NCBI RefSeq assembly: GCF_016808335.1
Contig: NC_053146.1
Span: 25,388,938-25,452,937, forward strand
Direction of reading: 5' to 3'
Length of the DNA stretch: 64,000 nucleotides
DNA from: Panicum virgatum
Taxonomy: Eukaryota > Streptophyta > Magnoliopsida > Poales > Poaceae
The notes below the pieces were generated by a model. It was not told the DNA's origin, searched no databases, and saw nothing but the letters and a program-made list of their open reading frames with translations. Below, in pieces: positions 34,089-45,076 of this stretch. A program made the translations under genes and the position numbers. The stretch's first letter is position 1, and each line of letters begins with the position of its first letter.

Positions 34089-34105
34089 TGGCGCCGCTGC
34101 CGGGG
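34089..34105 (+). other. Primer-binding site of B (tRNA-Asp)
   Basis: TGGCGCCGCTGCCGGGG is complementary to the 3' end of plant tRNA-Asp except for one base. It lies eight bases after the LTR. Confidence 0.8.
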
Positions 34106-35553
34106 AAGGCATAGGTTAAAAGAATTTCTTTAAGTAAGGAAAATCTCTGTGGTTAGTGGCCAGTGATCTGGCAGGACAACCATGATGTCTTCTCTTTGTG
34201 TGAAGACAGGGGTAGTCTCTGATCATTTCCAATTCGCCAATGAATTTTACAACAAATCTAGTCGACTTTAAGACAAGCGTGACTTGGCACTCTTGATTTC
34301 GAGAAGTCAACACTTCGGCAGTTGAATTGATCATGATTGCATTTAACCTTGGAAAAGGTTCGAATTCTCTGTTTGAAGAAGTGCTCTATTGCCGTTGCCT
34401 GATCACCAACAACAATGAGCACTGCATCAATCGAGAAAGCGACCACATTATGGTGCAATCTAGATAAGTAATTTCTAACATTTCAGGGGCAGTACCACGG
34501 GATGATATGTATCATGAGAAATTCAACCCGATCAAAAGAGGACCAAGTGATAATCCCGAGTACCCCAGACACCACATCAAGGTACAAGTTCTTCCGCTAA
34601 TTTTCATAAAGCGGTGTCACACTTTGGAATTATTTTGTCAAACTAATCAAGATTGGCGGAATAAAATGTCTCGTTCAAAAGACTCTAAATTTTGAACCCT
34701 TGCCGACAGGTAAATCAGTAGTTATCCCATATTTGATTTCAACCATTGCATGTTTGAATTTCCCTCAATTCCATTTGCTTTCTTGCATGAACATTGCATT
34801 TTTTGCATGAAAACCCTTGCATATTTTGTTTTCTCATCTTTTGCATCATAAACCCCCATGAATCTTGGAATTAGACAAGAGCCCAAGGGACAATTTTGGA
34901 AGAAAATGGCAGCCACAAAAGTTTGGAGTGTAGTGCATGCATGAACTTGGATGATTTACATGTCCAAATGCATTTGGGGCCACTTCCAGGCCTGCACCGG
35001 CCTACCTCTGCGCTCACTCATGCAATTTTGGACCATGTGGCAGTCATTATGGATCACTGAAAAAAAGAAGGGAAAAATTGGGGCCAGCCACAGGCCGGCC
35101 AACCTCTTGGTCGGCCGACTCAGGGGCAGCATCCCTCTATTTAACCTGGTGCACAGGGAGCCCATGGCACTCCCCTTGCCCGAGTTCCACAAGTCCCACT
35201 TCGTGTTCTTCCCTCCTCTTCTCTCTTTGTTTTTGTCTCTCTCCAAGTTCATAAGAAAAAGAAGAAAAAGATTTCCCTCTTTTGCATTCTCAGTTGCATC
35301 TCATTTGCATTTCGTGTTTACCTTCTTCCCTTCACAAGAACGTGTTTGTGGTGGTACAACTACCCCGCAAGAACAGTTTTGTGGTGCGTCATCGCCCACA
35401 AGAACGATTTTGTGGAGCGTTATCACCCACAAGAATGATTTTTGTGAGAGGCAACCATGCCCCACAAGGACTACTAACTCTTGGACAGTGAACTTGGTTT
35501 TTACTAACTCTCACATAATCCTTCCGAGTATTTGGATTGTTTTGTCTTCTGCA
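34106..35553 (+). other. Leader of B, no gene seen
   Basis: Mixed-composition untranslated region. The frame of ORF1 happens to be open back to 34951, but the upstream residues lack family features. A short threefold repeat of CCACAAGAA-type phrases lies at about 35360-35470. Confidence 0.6.
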
Positions 35554-36078
35554 ATGTCTTTCAGGAACATCGGAAGGAAAGTGTCGGGAGCGCTCAGGAA
35601 GGTGACCGGGTCGAGTTCAAGTCGATCAAGCTCGCATCGCTCGTCCACCCCCACGCCAAGCTACACTCATCAAGATGAGCAAGCTGAGTCCCAGGCGCCA
35701 GAAGAGCAGCCAGCACAACAAGAAGAAGAGGCGCCGAATGACTCCCACCTCGACATTCTAGGGAAGCGAGAACTCCAAGCGTACAACATCCTGAAGGATC
35801 GGACCTTCGGTCATACATGGGAGTTCGATGAAGACCTGCTAGAAAAGATAGGTATGAATGCTAAATTTATGAGTGTTTGGAAAGCCATGGGATGGTCTTC
35901 ATTTGCTGAAATTTCTGAGTAGGGTTCGAGAGATTTAACCACTCAATTTCTTTGCACTCTTGTGGAGACAAACAACGGTATTTCATTCCAATTTTTCGGG
36001 GAGGAATTCTCTTTGTCATGGAAAGAGTTGAGTACTGTTTTGGGTTTTCACCATAGGTGTAATCTTGATCTTGAGCAA

Positions 36079-39000
36079 TGTAACACCCGGTTTATAAAAG
36101 GACATAAACCGAGCAATCATATACGTGCCAGGATCAAGTCACACGTATATACAACAGAATGAATAGTATATCACAGCACATATCACGTAAAAAGATATAA
36201 TAAAGTGAGTACGAATGTTATTTATTACATTAATGACAAAATGTCTGATACAGAGTATGCGGAAGCGTAATACATAAACGATAACTCTCGGCGAAAGCTG
36301 AGCAGGGCGCCACAGGGACGTCGACTGGGAGACGAACGCCTAGAAGTCCTCGTAGTCTTGGTAGCGCTGAGCGAACTCCCTCGCGTCGGCAGGAACTGAG
36401 CAGCAGTAGAGTATCCCCAAGAGGAAAAAGAGTAGAGTAGGCAAGGGTGAGTACACAACTTGTACTCAACAAGTATAACACAAACTATGAGGCTCTAAGG
36501 TTGGCTGACTGACTGCATTAGCTTTTAAGTCTTGGCAAAATTTTATTAAAGCTATTTACTACAAGTTGATGAATTACCATAAACCTAGTTACATAGTAAT
36601 TAATCAAGATTAATCATGTTACTACTGAGAACCAAAGCACAACCACCAAGATAACCCCGAGAGGCACCCCCCTCGTCGGAAGGAGATAACCCCACTAATC
36701 AAAAGGAGGATCTGGGCCGCTCATGACCGTGAGCACGGCTAGTATACCAGTTTTATACTCTGCAGAGGTTGCACATCTTTACCCACAAGTCGTGAGCTAC
36801 GCTAGTTGTTCATCACACTTCCTTAGGTGAGATGACTAGCAAACTCACTACGAGGCCTTTACAAAGAATCTCGTTGGTAAGGAATAACCGCGAGGGTTGG
36901 ATCGGCGACTATGGAGCAGGTCTAGTGGGCGTCAAGAATCCCATAGACGAGGCCACTCAGTACGAGGGACATAGAAGCTTACCACCCTTGCACCGCAGGT
37001 AAGTTACTCCAAACCAAAAAGACCTAATTATTACGCCAAGACCGTCCCATTCCAGTCTTGTGGTAACGCTGTTGTCCCAGGTTGTCGCTCTATGAACCAG
37101 TCCTTATGGAGAGTGGCCAACCCAGCAGTAAGCACCGTGCTGACCCCCTAAACCATGTTTCTAACAAAACCATTTTAACGAGATGTGAGCCCCTCAACGG
37201 GCCACTCTCATAATTAAGTTGCATATACCATTAATCAAATTAATTAAAAAGGACCAAGTGTGTTATAGCGCGGCACCTAGCACAACTAACCAAAATGCAA
37301 CCCAAAGGATATATATATATAACGGATATAAGTGGCTAGGAAATCCTTATAGGCATACCGTATTAAAATGCAGTATGAAAATGTATTTTTAAAAGTGATA
37401 GGTTGTTCATGTTATACTTGCATTCCTTGTACTACTCCTGCTGCTGCTCAAACTGGTCAGAAGACGGCTGCTCCGGGTACTGGTACTGGGGCTCCTCAGA
37501 TGGATCAGCGTCTACTCACGAACACATGGACAAAAGCAAGCCACACAACATAAACATACAAGCAAACAATAGCAAATACTAGGAAACAATACAACAATAC
37601 ATAGGAATAGCACACTAAACTATTCTAAAACTATTCTACACATTACAACGATCGTGTGGACATAAAGAACGCCTAAAACGGAGCTAAAACGCAAAATCTA
37701 GGCCAAAAATAAGTTCCAGGGACTTATTTGTAAGAAAACTGGAGTTCCAGGGGGTTTTCCGGGCAAAACCGAGGACTAAAACATAATTAACACATTGCTA
37801 CAGGGGCTAGCGCATAAAAAGGCAGGACCTGGACTGCGGTTTCTAAAAAGGAAAAGTGCAGGGGCTAAAACGTTAAAAACAGGACCCACGTGCGAATACT
37901 TTTGCACGCGACTGGACGGCGGCTTGTTTTTGGAAAAACACAGGGGCTATTTTGCATAAACGCCAGTGCTGACCGTTTTTGGTCTGGTTGACCTCGGGCT
38001 TGATCTATTCTGGGTCGTGGATGTGCGATCGGACGGTCTTGGGCGAAGGGGCACGCGGGACGGCGGCGGGACTCGCCGACGACATGCTTCCGCGGCGGGG
38101 GCTCACCGGACTTGGCCAAACTTGGATGTCCGGGGGTCTTATCGACCCGGGCTTGGGTCTGGGGTGATCAGCGCTTCATGCGTGATCCACCTGTGGCCTA
38201 AGCTGGGCTCGGGGAGGCCTAGAGCGGCGGGTTCGACTGCAGCGGCGGGTCTGTGGGGCGGCGCTCGCCGGCGTGCGGCGTGCAGGCCGTTCTGAGGCTC
38301 AGATTTGGCACGGGGAGATCATGTGGGACACGGGTAAGCTAATTAGGAACTTGGCGCAGGGCTTCTGCACAGAGAAAAGGAGACACGCCACAGCGTGGCG
38401 GCTTGGCGGCGCTCCGGCGAACCGTCTCGCACGGCACCGCGGGGTATAGCGGTCTACACGCGCCCAAAACTAGCGCACAAGGAAGAGGGGGACACGACAA
38501 AGCTCACCAGGGGCTCGGGATGGATGGTGGTGTGGCGCAGCAGCGGAATTCCGGCGGCGCAGGCGCGGCTCGACGGAGCCTGTGCCCGGGATTCCTCATG
38601 CGCGCGGAGCTGACGTCGTGGAAGGAGAGCTCGACGAAGGTCCTGGACCCGAGGCGGAGTGGCGGCATCGGTTCGCAGTGGCGGAGGTGCTGTGGAACGG
38701 TCGGACCACGGCGGCGCAGAGACTCTGCGCGGTGGAGCTGTGCGGGCGAGGCGAGCTAGGGTTTGAGGCGGCGCTGGAGCTGGGTGATAGGCGCAGGGGC
38801 CGCGGGGGCATGTTTTAAGGTAGGCGGGCGATCCTGGGCAGGCGTGCCCCAGATGGAAACTCGCTGGGGATCTCGGCGTGACGGGCGCGGCGGTTGCGCG
38901 AGGTAGAAGGAGCGTCTGACGTGTGGGGTCGCAGTGTCAGCGAGCGAGCAACGGGCGAGCGCGTGCGCGGATGAGCAGGCGAGGAACGGGCTGACGTGTG

Positions 39001-39542
39001 GGGCTGTGCTGGCAGCGGGAAGGGAGGGACGCGGGTGCGCGCGTGGAAACTAGCTGCGACATGCGCTGACATGTGGGACCGGGAAACGGGGCGCGAGGGT
39101 GCCAGCCGGGCCGAGGACTGGGCTGCCAGTGCGGGGAGAGGGGAAAAAGCTGGGCCGCACTGGGCCATGCAGGAAGGAAAGAAGGGGGAAACGGCCTGGG
39201 CCGTGCGGGGGGACTTGGGCTGGGCCGGTTTGGGCTGAAGGGCTGGTTTCTGGGTTATGTCTGGTTTCTTCTTTTGTTTTTCTTTCTATTTCTCTCTTTC
39301 TAATTCTAATTCAAACTCAAGCTAAAAGAATTCAAATAAATTTGAATTCAAACTCTAACCAAACAATAAGAGAAAAGATGCTCCAGCATGAATGCAACAA
39401 CCATTTTAACCCTATGATAAATTTTAATTACTTGAGGATCAAAATTGGATTAAATGCAAGTCTAAACACAATACACCTTAGAAATTTAATTAAAGCCAAT
39501 TAAATTTATTATTAAATAGGAAAATTAAATTAGGGTGTTACA
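36079..39542 (-). repeat. Solo Tekay-type LTR (minus strand), 3,464 bp
   Basis: On the plus strand it reads TGTAACACCCGG... to ...AGGGTGTTACA and is flanked by a perfect AGCAA duplication (36074-36078 and 39543-39547). No internal region exists, so this is the product of LTR-LTR recombination. It is closest to the E-type LTR by its ends. It lies inside ORF1 of B. Confidence 0.95.
36340..37511 (-). other. LTR-borne exon pair, solo LTR copy
   Basis: Minus strand: exon 3 is 37511-37422 (90 nt) with donor GAAT|GCAAGT, where the G before the donor is now T. Exon 4 is 36395-36340 (56 nt) and ends in TAG. Exon 3 has acquired a TAG (37432-37434) at a CAG site, but its length is still a multiple of three. 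Confidence 0.45.
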
Positions 39543-40625
39543 AGCAAGCAACCAAGGGTTATCACCGGGAAAGCTTTTGGCACACCATCTCTGGGTTAAA
39601 CGCGTACACGCACCCCCGTTGCAATGATATTCAGCATCCAACTTTACGTTTGATGCATAAATGGGTTGCTCTTACGTGTTTCCCTAGAGATGATGTCCGG
39701 ACAGTTCGTGTGGATGAACTTCGTATTCTTTATGCCATAGTGAAAAAAAACAATTGCCCCTGTGCAAGAAATGGTTCGCCAATGGCTCGGAAATTTTCGA
39801 ATGTTCGGACCAGTTGAGTGCACTTCTTTGGTCACTAGAATTGCCATCAGTTTGGGCGTGTTGAATTGGGCTCGATTTTCTTTTATCACTACTCCACGCC
39901 CATCAATCGACTTGGCATATTTAGTTCAAGGACATACTCTGAAAAGTGCTCCAGACGGCTCTATTATATTTTTCTTTCCCAGCTATGCAAACGAGATCCC
40001 GCTTCCTAACCCGGGACTCCGTTTATATAAAACCCGTGGTTATACTTTTGAGTTGCAGCCCGCTGAAGTACCTCGCAGGAGTAGTGTGTCGGGAAGGATG
40101 ACCAGAAGCCGGTCGCGAAATGCTGCGATGGATATGCCGCCACTACAACCACAAGCTTTTCATGGCTATGCAGGTTATGCACCCGCTGCTAGAACAGCCG
40201 GACCCTCGCCCAGACTGCAGTCCAGTTGGGACCGATATATCCAGCAACCTGAAGCTGGAGGTTCATCCGGGCAGAGCGGTCGCAGCTCTGAGTGGGATCA
40301 ACCTGGACGAATGAACTGGGCATATGCCAGTGGTTCTAGGTCAAGCAGAGCATCCCCACTCTCTGCTGCCCGATGCTCCTTTTCAGCTCGAGGTTATCGT
40401 GAGCTCTCTCAGGGGATACATGACATCAACATCCGAGTTGACGGCATTGATGATAGGACACAGCAGACCAACGGAGCTCTCACTCACCATATTCAAGACA
40501 CCGAAAGATATCACGCACAACAACAAGCAAATCATGAAGCCACCATGGAACTGCTTCAAAAGCAGTATCAGGATGCTCAAGCATTCTACCGACACTACGG
40601 GTATTACCCTCCACCCGGTCAGTAA

Positions 40626-41984
40626 GCCAGCTTGGGGGGGAAGGAGTCCCCGAAGGTAACATGTATCGTGCATTTACATGTTTCCCTTTTTCATCATCTT
40701 GCATTGCATGCTAAAAAAAAAGTTGTGTCAGTAATCTTTATTTCCCTTAAAGTGTCATTTGTTTTATCTTCTCATGAGCAGTAAGAATGCCTAAGTTCTC
40801 CAGTTGAAATGATGAACAGTTGCTCTGTTTAATTTCCTTGTCATGCATAGTTTACAAATCATATTCTCCAAGAACTGAGTTAGTTGGTCTCAAAAAAGTT
40901 TATCCTAAACCTGAAATTTTGTGGGTTGCGAGTGCATGATCTGAGTCTAAGCTGTTGAGAAATATGACATGATGAATTAGAGTTGCTACAAATTTGTTTT
41001 GAGCAAAATTTTACGTCTGGAACTTTTATCTTTGAAAACTACAAAATAAAAAGTTCCTCGGTGATAAGAAATAACTACCAGAGCCATATGCATGAAGCCT
41101 ACAAAGACATAATCTTTGCTACGTGCTGCTTGCATCTTTTTGAGCTTTGTCAGATTTTGTGACCTTTGTGAGTTGTGTTTCATACTCTCATGATCGAGAA
41201 TCACATACACACCACCTCCACATGCAAAAACTTCCACACTAGAAGAATAGCATTTCCATACCATCCACTCATTCATATCCTCTTTGATGTTCCGTATTCC
41301 ATAAAGTCTCTCCCAAAAATTCTCTCCAGCAAGGGCATGAGCTATGTATTAAAAAAAAGTAGAGGGCACATGAAGGCCATTGAAAAAAAAAATGGACACA
41401 TGAAGGTCCATGCAAAAACAAGAAAATTAGCCATGCCCAAAAATATAAGAAGGGAGAGACAAAATCATGGAACATCCTACCCTCTTGCTTTCCACTCCAT
41501 CCACCACATATCCACACACATGCACTTCTCGATCATGGTTGTATGACTTGCTTACTCTTTGGGTCCGATCTTTGACTTTGCAAAATATTCGAAACAAGTA
41601 TGCCGTAGTCTTTCTCCCTGCCAGAAAAGCCTTTAGATGTAGGAGAAAGAAGGCACACAAAAAGGCCTTGGTGAGGATAAAACACCTTTGAGCAAATGAG
41701 AGTGTCACTCGAAGAACTTGTTTTTATTTTACGAAAACTTATGAAAACCTCCAAATGTAATCTTGAGCAAGGAATGGGTAAGTGGTGCTTTATGAATCGT
41801 TCTATGTCTCAACCGCCCAAGACAAGGAGAAGGCCAAAAGCCCCATGGAGATTATGTTTGACCAACTTATTCAGTTCAAGATAGAATGTTTTGTTGTAAC
41901 TTGTGCATGATGAAGAAATGAAGCATTGCAGCAACTCCTGATCAACAACCTAAAGTTTAGCTTTGCTCAAGGATGAGTAAAGTT
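40626..41984 (+). other. 3' region of B, no gene seen
   Basis: Long untranslated region where pol would be expected. CAGCTTGGGGGG occurs at its start (40628) and again as the polypurine tract before the 3' LTR (41985). A-rich runs occur near 41350-41390. I see no coding frame. Confidence 0.65.
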
Positions 41985-41999
41985 CAGCTTGGGGGGTCT
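41985..41999 (+). other. Polypurine tract of B
   Basis: CAGCTTGGGGGGTCT directly precedes the 3' LTR start. Confidence 0.7.
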
Positions 42000-43502
42000 T
42001 GTTGACGCTCACTAACGACTAGTTCTGAGCGTCAATATTGCCATAATAAATGGATGGACTTGCATTTCTTACACTCATGCCACTAATAAATCACCGAATT
42101 CCACATGTCCCTCAAGATTTCTATGAATGCAGTATTTAGCTGAAAATGGAGGGCAATCATACCCTTTTGGCCAAGGAGCAAACGCCGACTAATCAGACAT
42201 CGCCACACATGGATCAAAAGGCCACCAGAGCAGAAATTCAGTAGGAACAAGGCCGAGCCACACACCAGTGACAAGTGGGCCCCGAGGGCAGCCCATGGGG
42301 CAAAGGAGAAGGTCGGTGGGCCCACTGAGAGGCCGGCCGCCCTACAGGCCGACCGACCTACCCATGGGCCCCACCGCCTCAAGTCTTCGACGTGGCAGCT
42401 CCTCATTAGATGGGGAAGTCGGTTCAAGGAGTCCCGTGCACAATTCCCGGCCAAGCAAGGGATGGCTCCCCTCTATATATATGTGGGGAGGGGCTCCATT
42501 TCAAGCATCACCAAGCATCCAAGCAATCAAGTTACTCTCTCAAGATGCAATTCATCTTCTCTTGCAGAGGTCCTAGGACTAGAGGAGTTCGGGTTTGAGT
42601 CGTAGTTCGAGGTCTTAGAGTCTTCGTGGAGAGTCCGGTATGTCTTGTACTTTCTCTTTATGTAATTCTCTGAGTTTGTACTAGATGCTTATTTACTCTA
42701 TTCAGTACTTTGGTTCGTATGCCCTTGTTGTGTATGTGATCCTTCTTGTGAGTTATGAATGTCTTGAGTGATTCACATGCATAGACTAGTCGTGTATCAT
42801 GGCTTTGTTTCATCTTCCTTAACTGGGCGCTCTAGAACTAAGGCCCCGGATAGAGAAGGGTGTCCTTGCGCAAGGCTAGAGTGGTGCTCGTTAGCATTGG
42901 CATGGCACCTGGGTTGATAACCACGTTTGAATGCGATTCTACGCCACGGTTTGTAGAGGCAGCCAGCAGGTGGTGACAGCCCTGTCCGTGCCCCGAGTAA
43001 TCCTCCACGTTCAGGTAGAGGAGTAGGAGGTACACAAAGCCGTCGGATGTTCAGACTCCTCCTGTTCATCTGGATGCGGTCTCCCTAGTCCATTGATCAG
43101 GCTTTTCCTTTTGCTGAGAACGACTCAGTTCAGTTGTTCATGAGAATACAATAGAATATAGCACTAGTTATCCTTGATCTTGCTCTTTCCTCTCCGATAT
43201 CCTAGGTGTGTTATCTAGTTGTGCTTTTGTATTCACTACCCCCTTTTACCATAAATATTATTTCCCTGTTTGGCTCATTGACATTAATCCATAGTGGTCT
43301 CTCCGAGCTTAATTAAATTCTATACACCGCCGCCTTCCCTACGGAAATATAAATGACACCCCGGGTTACTCTCGGGTAAAATGCTACGGCGGTACTCCGT
43401 GTGCTTGTGGATTTATTCGTGGCTATTGATTTACCTGCCACCCCATTGACATCTGCGGACGCCATCGCTGATCTCTAATGGTGACATTGGTAGGCGTCAA
43501 CA
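42000..43502 (+). repeat. 3' LTR of B (1,503 bp)
   Basis: TGTTGACGCTC... to ...GGCGTCAACA, the partner of 32581-34080. A TATA-like CTATATATAT lies near 42473. Confidence 0.95.
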
Positions 43503-44220
43503 ACTGCATCGGCGCCGCACACAAGAAAGAACGGTGTCTCTTCTGTTGCTCGATTCGGGGTGGTTCGATTTGCCCAAACCACTGCCGGATGTTCAACAAT
43601 CCAGCCAGACCCATGTTTCTTGAGCTTCTTGTAGGTCCTGGTCTTTAACCCCTTGAGGACTCCGCTTACCCATTGCTACAAGGATGAGCGATGGAGGTGA
43701 AGCATAACTTGATGCCCATGTCGTCACAGTAGTGCTCAACGAGGTTGCTGGTGAACTAGGTTCCGTTATCGGTAATGATCCAATTTAGAACGCCGAATCA
43801 TACCACCAGATCTTTGATGAACTTGAGCGCCGAGTTCTTGTTGGCTTTTACAACTGCAGTTGCCTCCGGCCACTTCGTGAACTTGTCGATTGCCACGTCC
43901 AACCATTCATAACCCCCGATGGCTTTTGCGAAAGGTCCCAAAATATTGAGTCCCCCATACCGCGAACGACCATGACAGGGGAATGGTGTGGAGTGCCTGT
44001 GCTGGTTGGTGTATCTTCTTTGTGTGGAACTGGCACGACCTGCAATGCCTAACCCATTCGGCTGCATCCTGGAGGACTGTTGGCCAGTAGAAACCTTGCC
44101 GAAAGGCCATCCCGACTAGCGTGCGGGAGGATGAGTGACTCCCGCACTCATCCTCATGGGTGTCGGCGAGGAGCTTGCCGCGTTCTTAATGAGAGATGCA
44201 CCGGAGAAAGACCCTGTCCA
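43503..44220 (-). pseudogene. pol: Tat-like integrase, N-terminal and core part (C)
   Basis: The minus strand shows the zinc-binding region (HEDECGSHSSSRTLV, then CRSCQ), the WSFAVWG block, and the first catalytic region (LDVAIDKFTKWPEA). Next come IITDNGT, GIKLCFTSIAHP, and WANRTTPNRAT leading to GADAV at the insertion of B. Lesions are a frame shift after AVWG, TGA in DLVV*FG, TAG 43756-43758 after DNGT, and TAA after HPCSNG. The three stops fit C-to-T changes. Confidence 0.85.
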
Positions 44221-44223
44221 TGC

Positions 44224-45076
44224 TGCTATTGGGTATTTTAACGATGTGAATAAATCCGCAATCGCATGGATACCATTGTAGCTTTCACCGATGAGTATTC
44301 AAGGGTATCATTTCCACAGGGAACGTGTGTGCACCAACTCCTAACTTAGTCGGTCCATGGACACACCAAGGTTATGTGGCAAGGCTGGAGAGGATTCCTG
44401 TGGTAGCACTAGAGATGAGTTAAAGGTCGATCTCTCGGGCAAAGTACTCACTTCGGGTACCGGCTTACCCCTGAAATGGTCAGGAGACTTCGGCCAACGG
44501 CTCTACGCTATACCCGAACGTGGAGGATTACAAAGGACCAACAGGGCTGTCACCACCTGCAGCCTACCTCACAGACCGTGGGATATAAGGCAAACGAAGG
44601 TAACCAAAAGACCAAACACCACGTCTACGCTACTGGTTACTACTGTAGTCTAACTATGTTTGTCGACCCGTAGCAAACTACAGCACTCCGTATAAATACG
44701 GAGCGACGAACCCACGAGTAAGAGAACTGACCTCACTCAAGCAAAAGAAATATGCAATACAAGAATCATAAATACTAACTTACTCGTACCAGAGGAAGCC
44801 CACATCCGTAGAGGTACAAGACTGAAGAAGACCACCGACAGGCCCGGCGCTTCCCCGAACTACTCCTCACCCTCTTCCTACTATCAGCACTAGCCTAAGC
44901 AGGGCCTCCTCGAAGTGTCTGACCACTACATCTTCTCTTGAGTGGTGAGTTGAGCACTTGGTGGTGTGTTTGAGAGGGGAGAGGGGGGCCCCTTTTATAG
45001 TGTTGGAGGTCGGTTCCCACCATATGCACATATGGAAGGTATCAAGGCTAAGTAGGCGCTAATCCATGTCGAAATG
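44224..45076 (-). repeat. Partial Athila-like LTR (I), minus strand
   Basis: It shares the landmark GGGCTGTCACCACCTGC and the ATCCGCAATCGCATGGATACC phrase region with LTR H. It contains a minus-strand TATA box (CTATAAAAGG, 45000-44991). Its left boundary with C is approximate, and its right part is displaced by E. No second LTR is in the window. Confidence 0.6.

Larger units (their letters stand above)
35554..40625 (+). pseudogene. gag: ATHILA ORF1 (gag-like) of B, split by solo LTR
   Basis: Segment 1 runs from ATG 35554 to 36078 and segment 2 from 39548 to 40625. The N-terminus is basic and Ser-rich, then acidic (AQQEEEAPND). The conserved ATHILA core follows: GISFQFFGEEFSLSWKEL before the insert, HPTLRLMHKWVALTCFPRDD after it, then VECTSLVTRIAISLGVLNW and NEIPLPNPGLRLY. 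A coiled-coil-like C-terminus ends YGYYPPPGQ. Lesions are an in-frame TAG at 35920, the LTR insertion, and a one-base shift at the eight-A run 39743-39750. The protein is the putative particle protein of a non-autonomous element. Confidence 0.85.
32581..43502 (+). mobile_element. Gag-only Athila-like element B
   Basis: It has two LTRs (32581-34080 and 42000-43502), a tRNA-Asp-type primer site, a degenerate ATHILA ORF1 and a long 3' region, but no pol. Flanks are ACTGT (left) and ACTGC (right), a 5-bp target duplication with one change. The interrupted Tat integrase continues in frame across it. A solo Tekay LTR is nested in ORF1. Without that insert it is about 7.45 kb. Confidence 0.9.
32144..44223 (-). 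mobile_element. Tat-like element C, minus strand, split by B
   Basis: Integrase coding sequence runs on the minus strand from about 44220 to 43503. It continues at 32580-32197 on the other side of B. The remainder (RT and upstream) would lie right of LTR I, E and F, beyond the window. 32144-32196 is the start of its 3'-UTR. Confidence 0.8.

Noticed and set aside
39743..39750. Programmed frameshift at the eight-A run in ORF1 of B
   Set aside because: No second copy shows it, no stimulatory structure is evident, and the gene has other lesions. Slippage or sequencing error is simpler.
44224..45076. LTR I as a partner LTR of H or B
   Set aside because: It shares only landmark phrases with them and is too diverged to be a pair of either. 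It is better taken as a separate Athila-like insertion.
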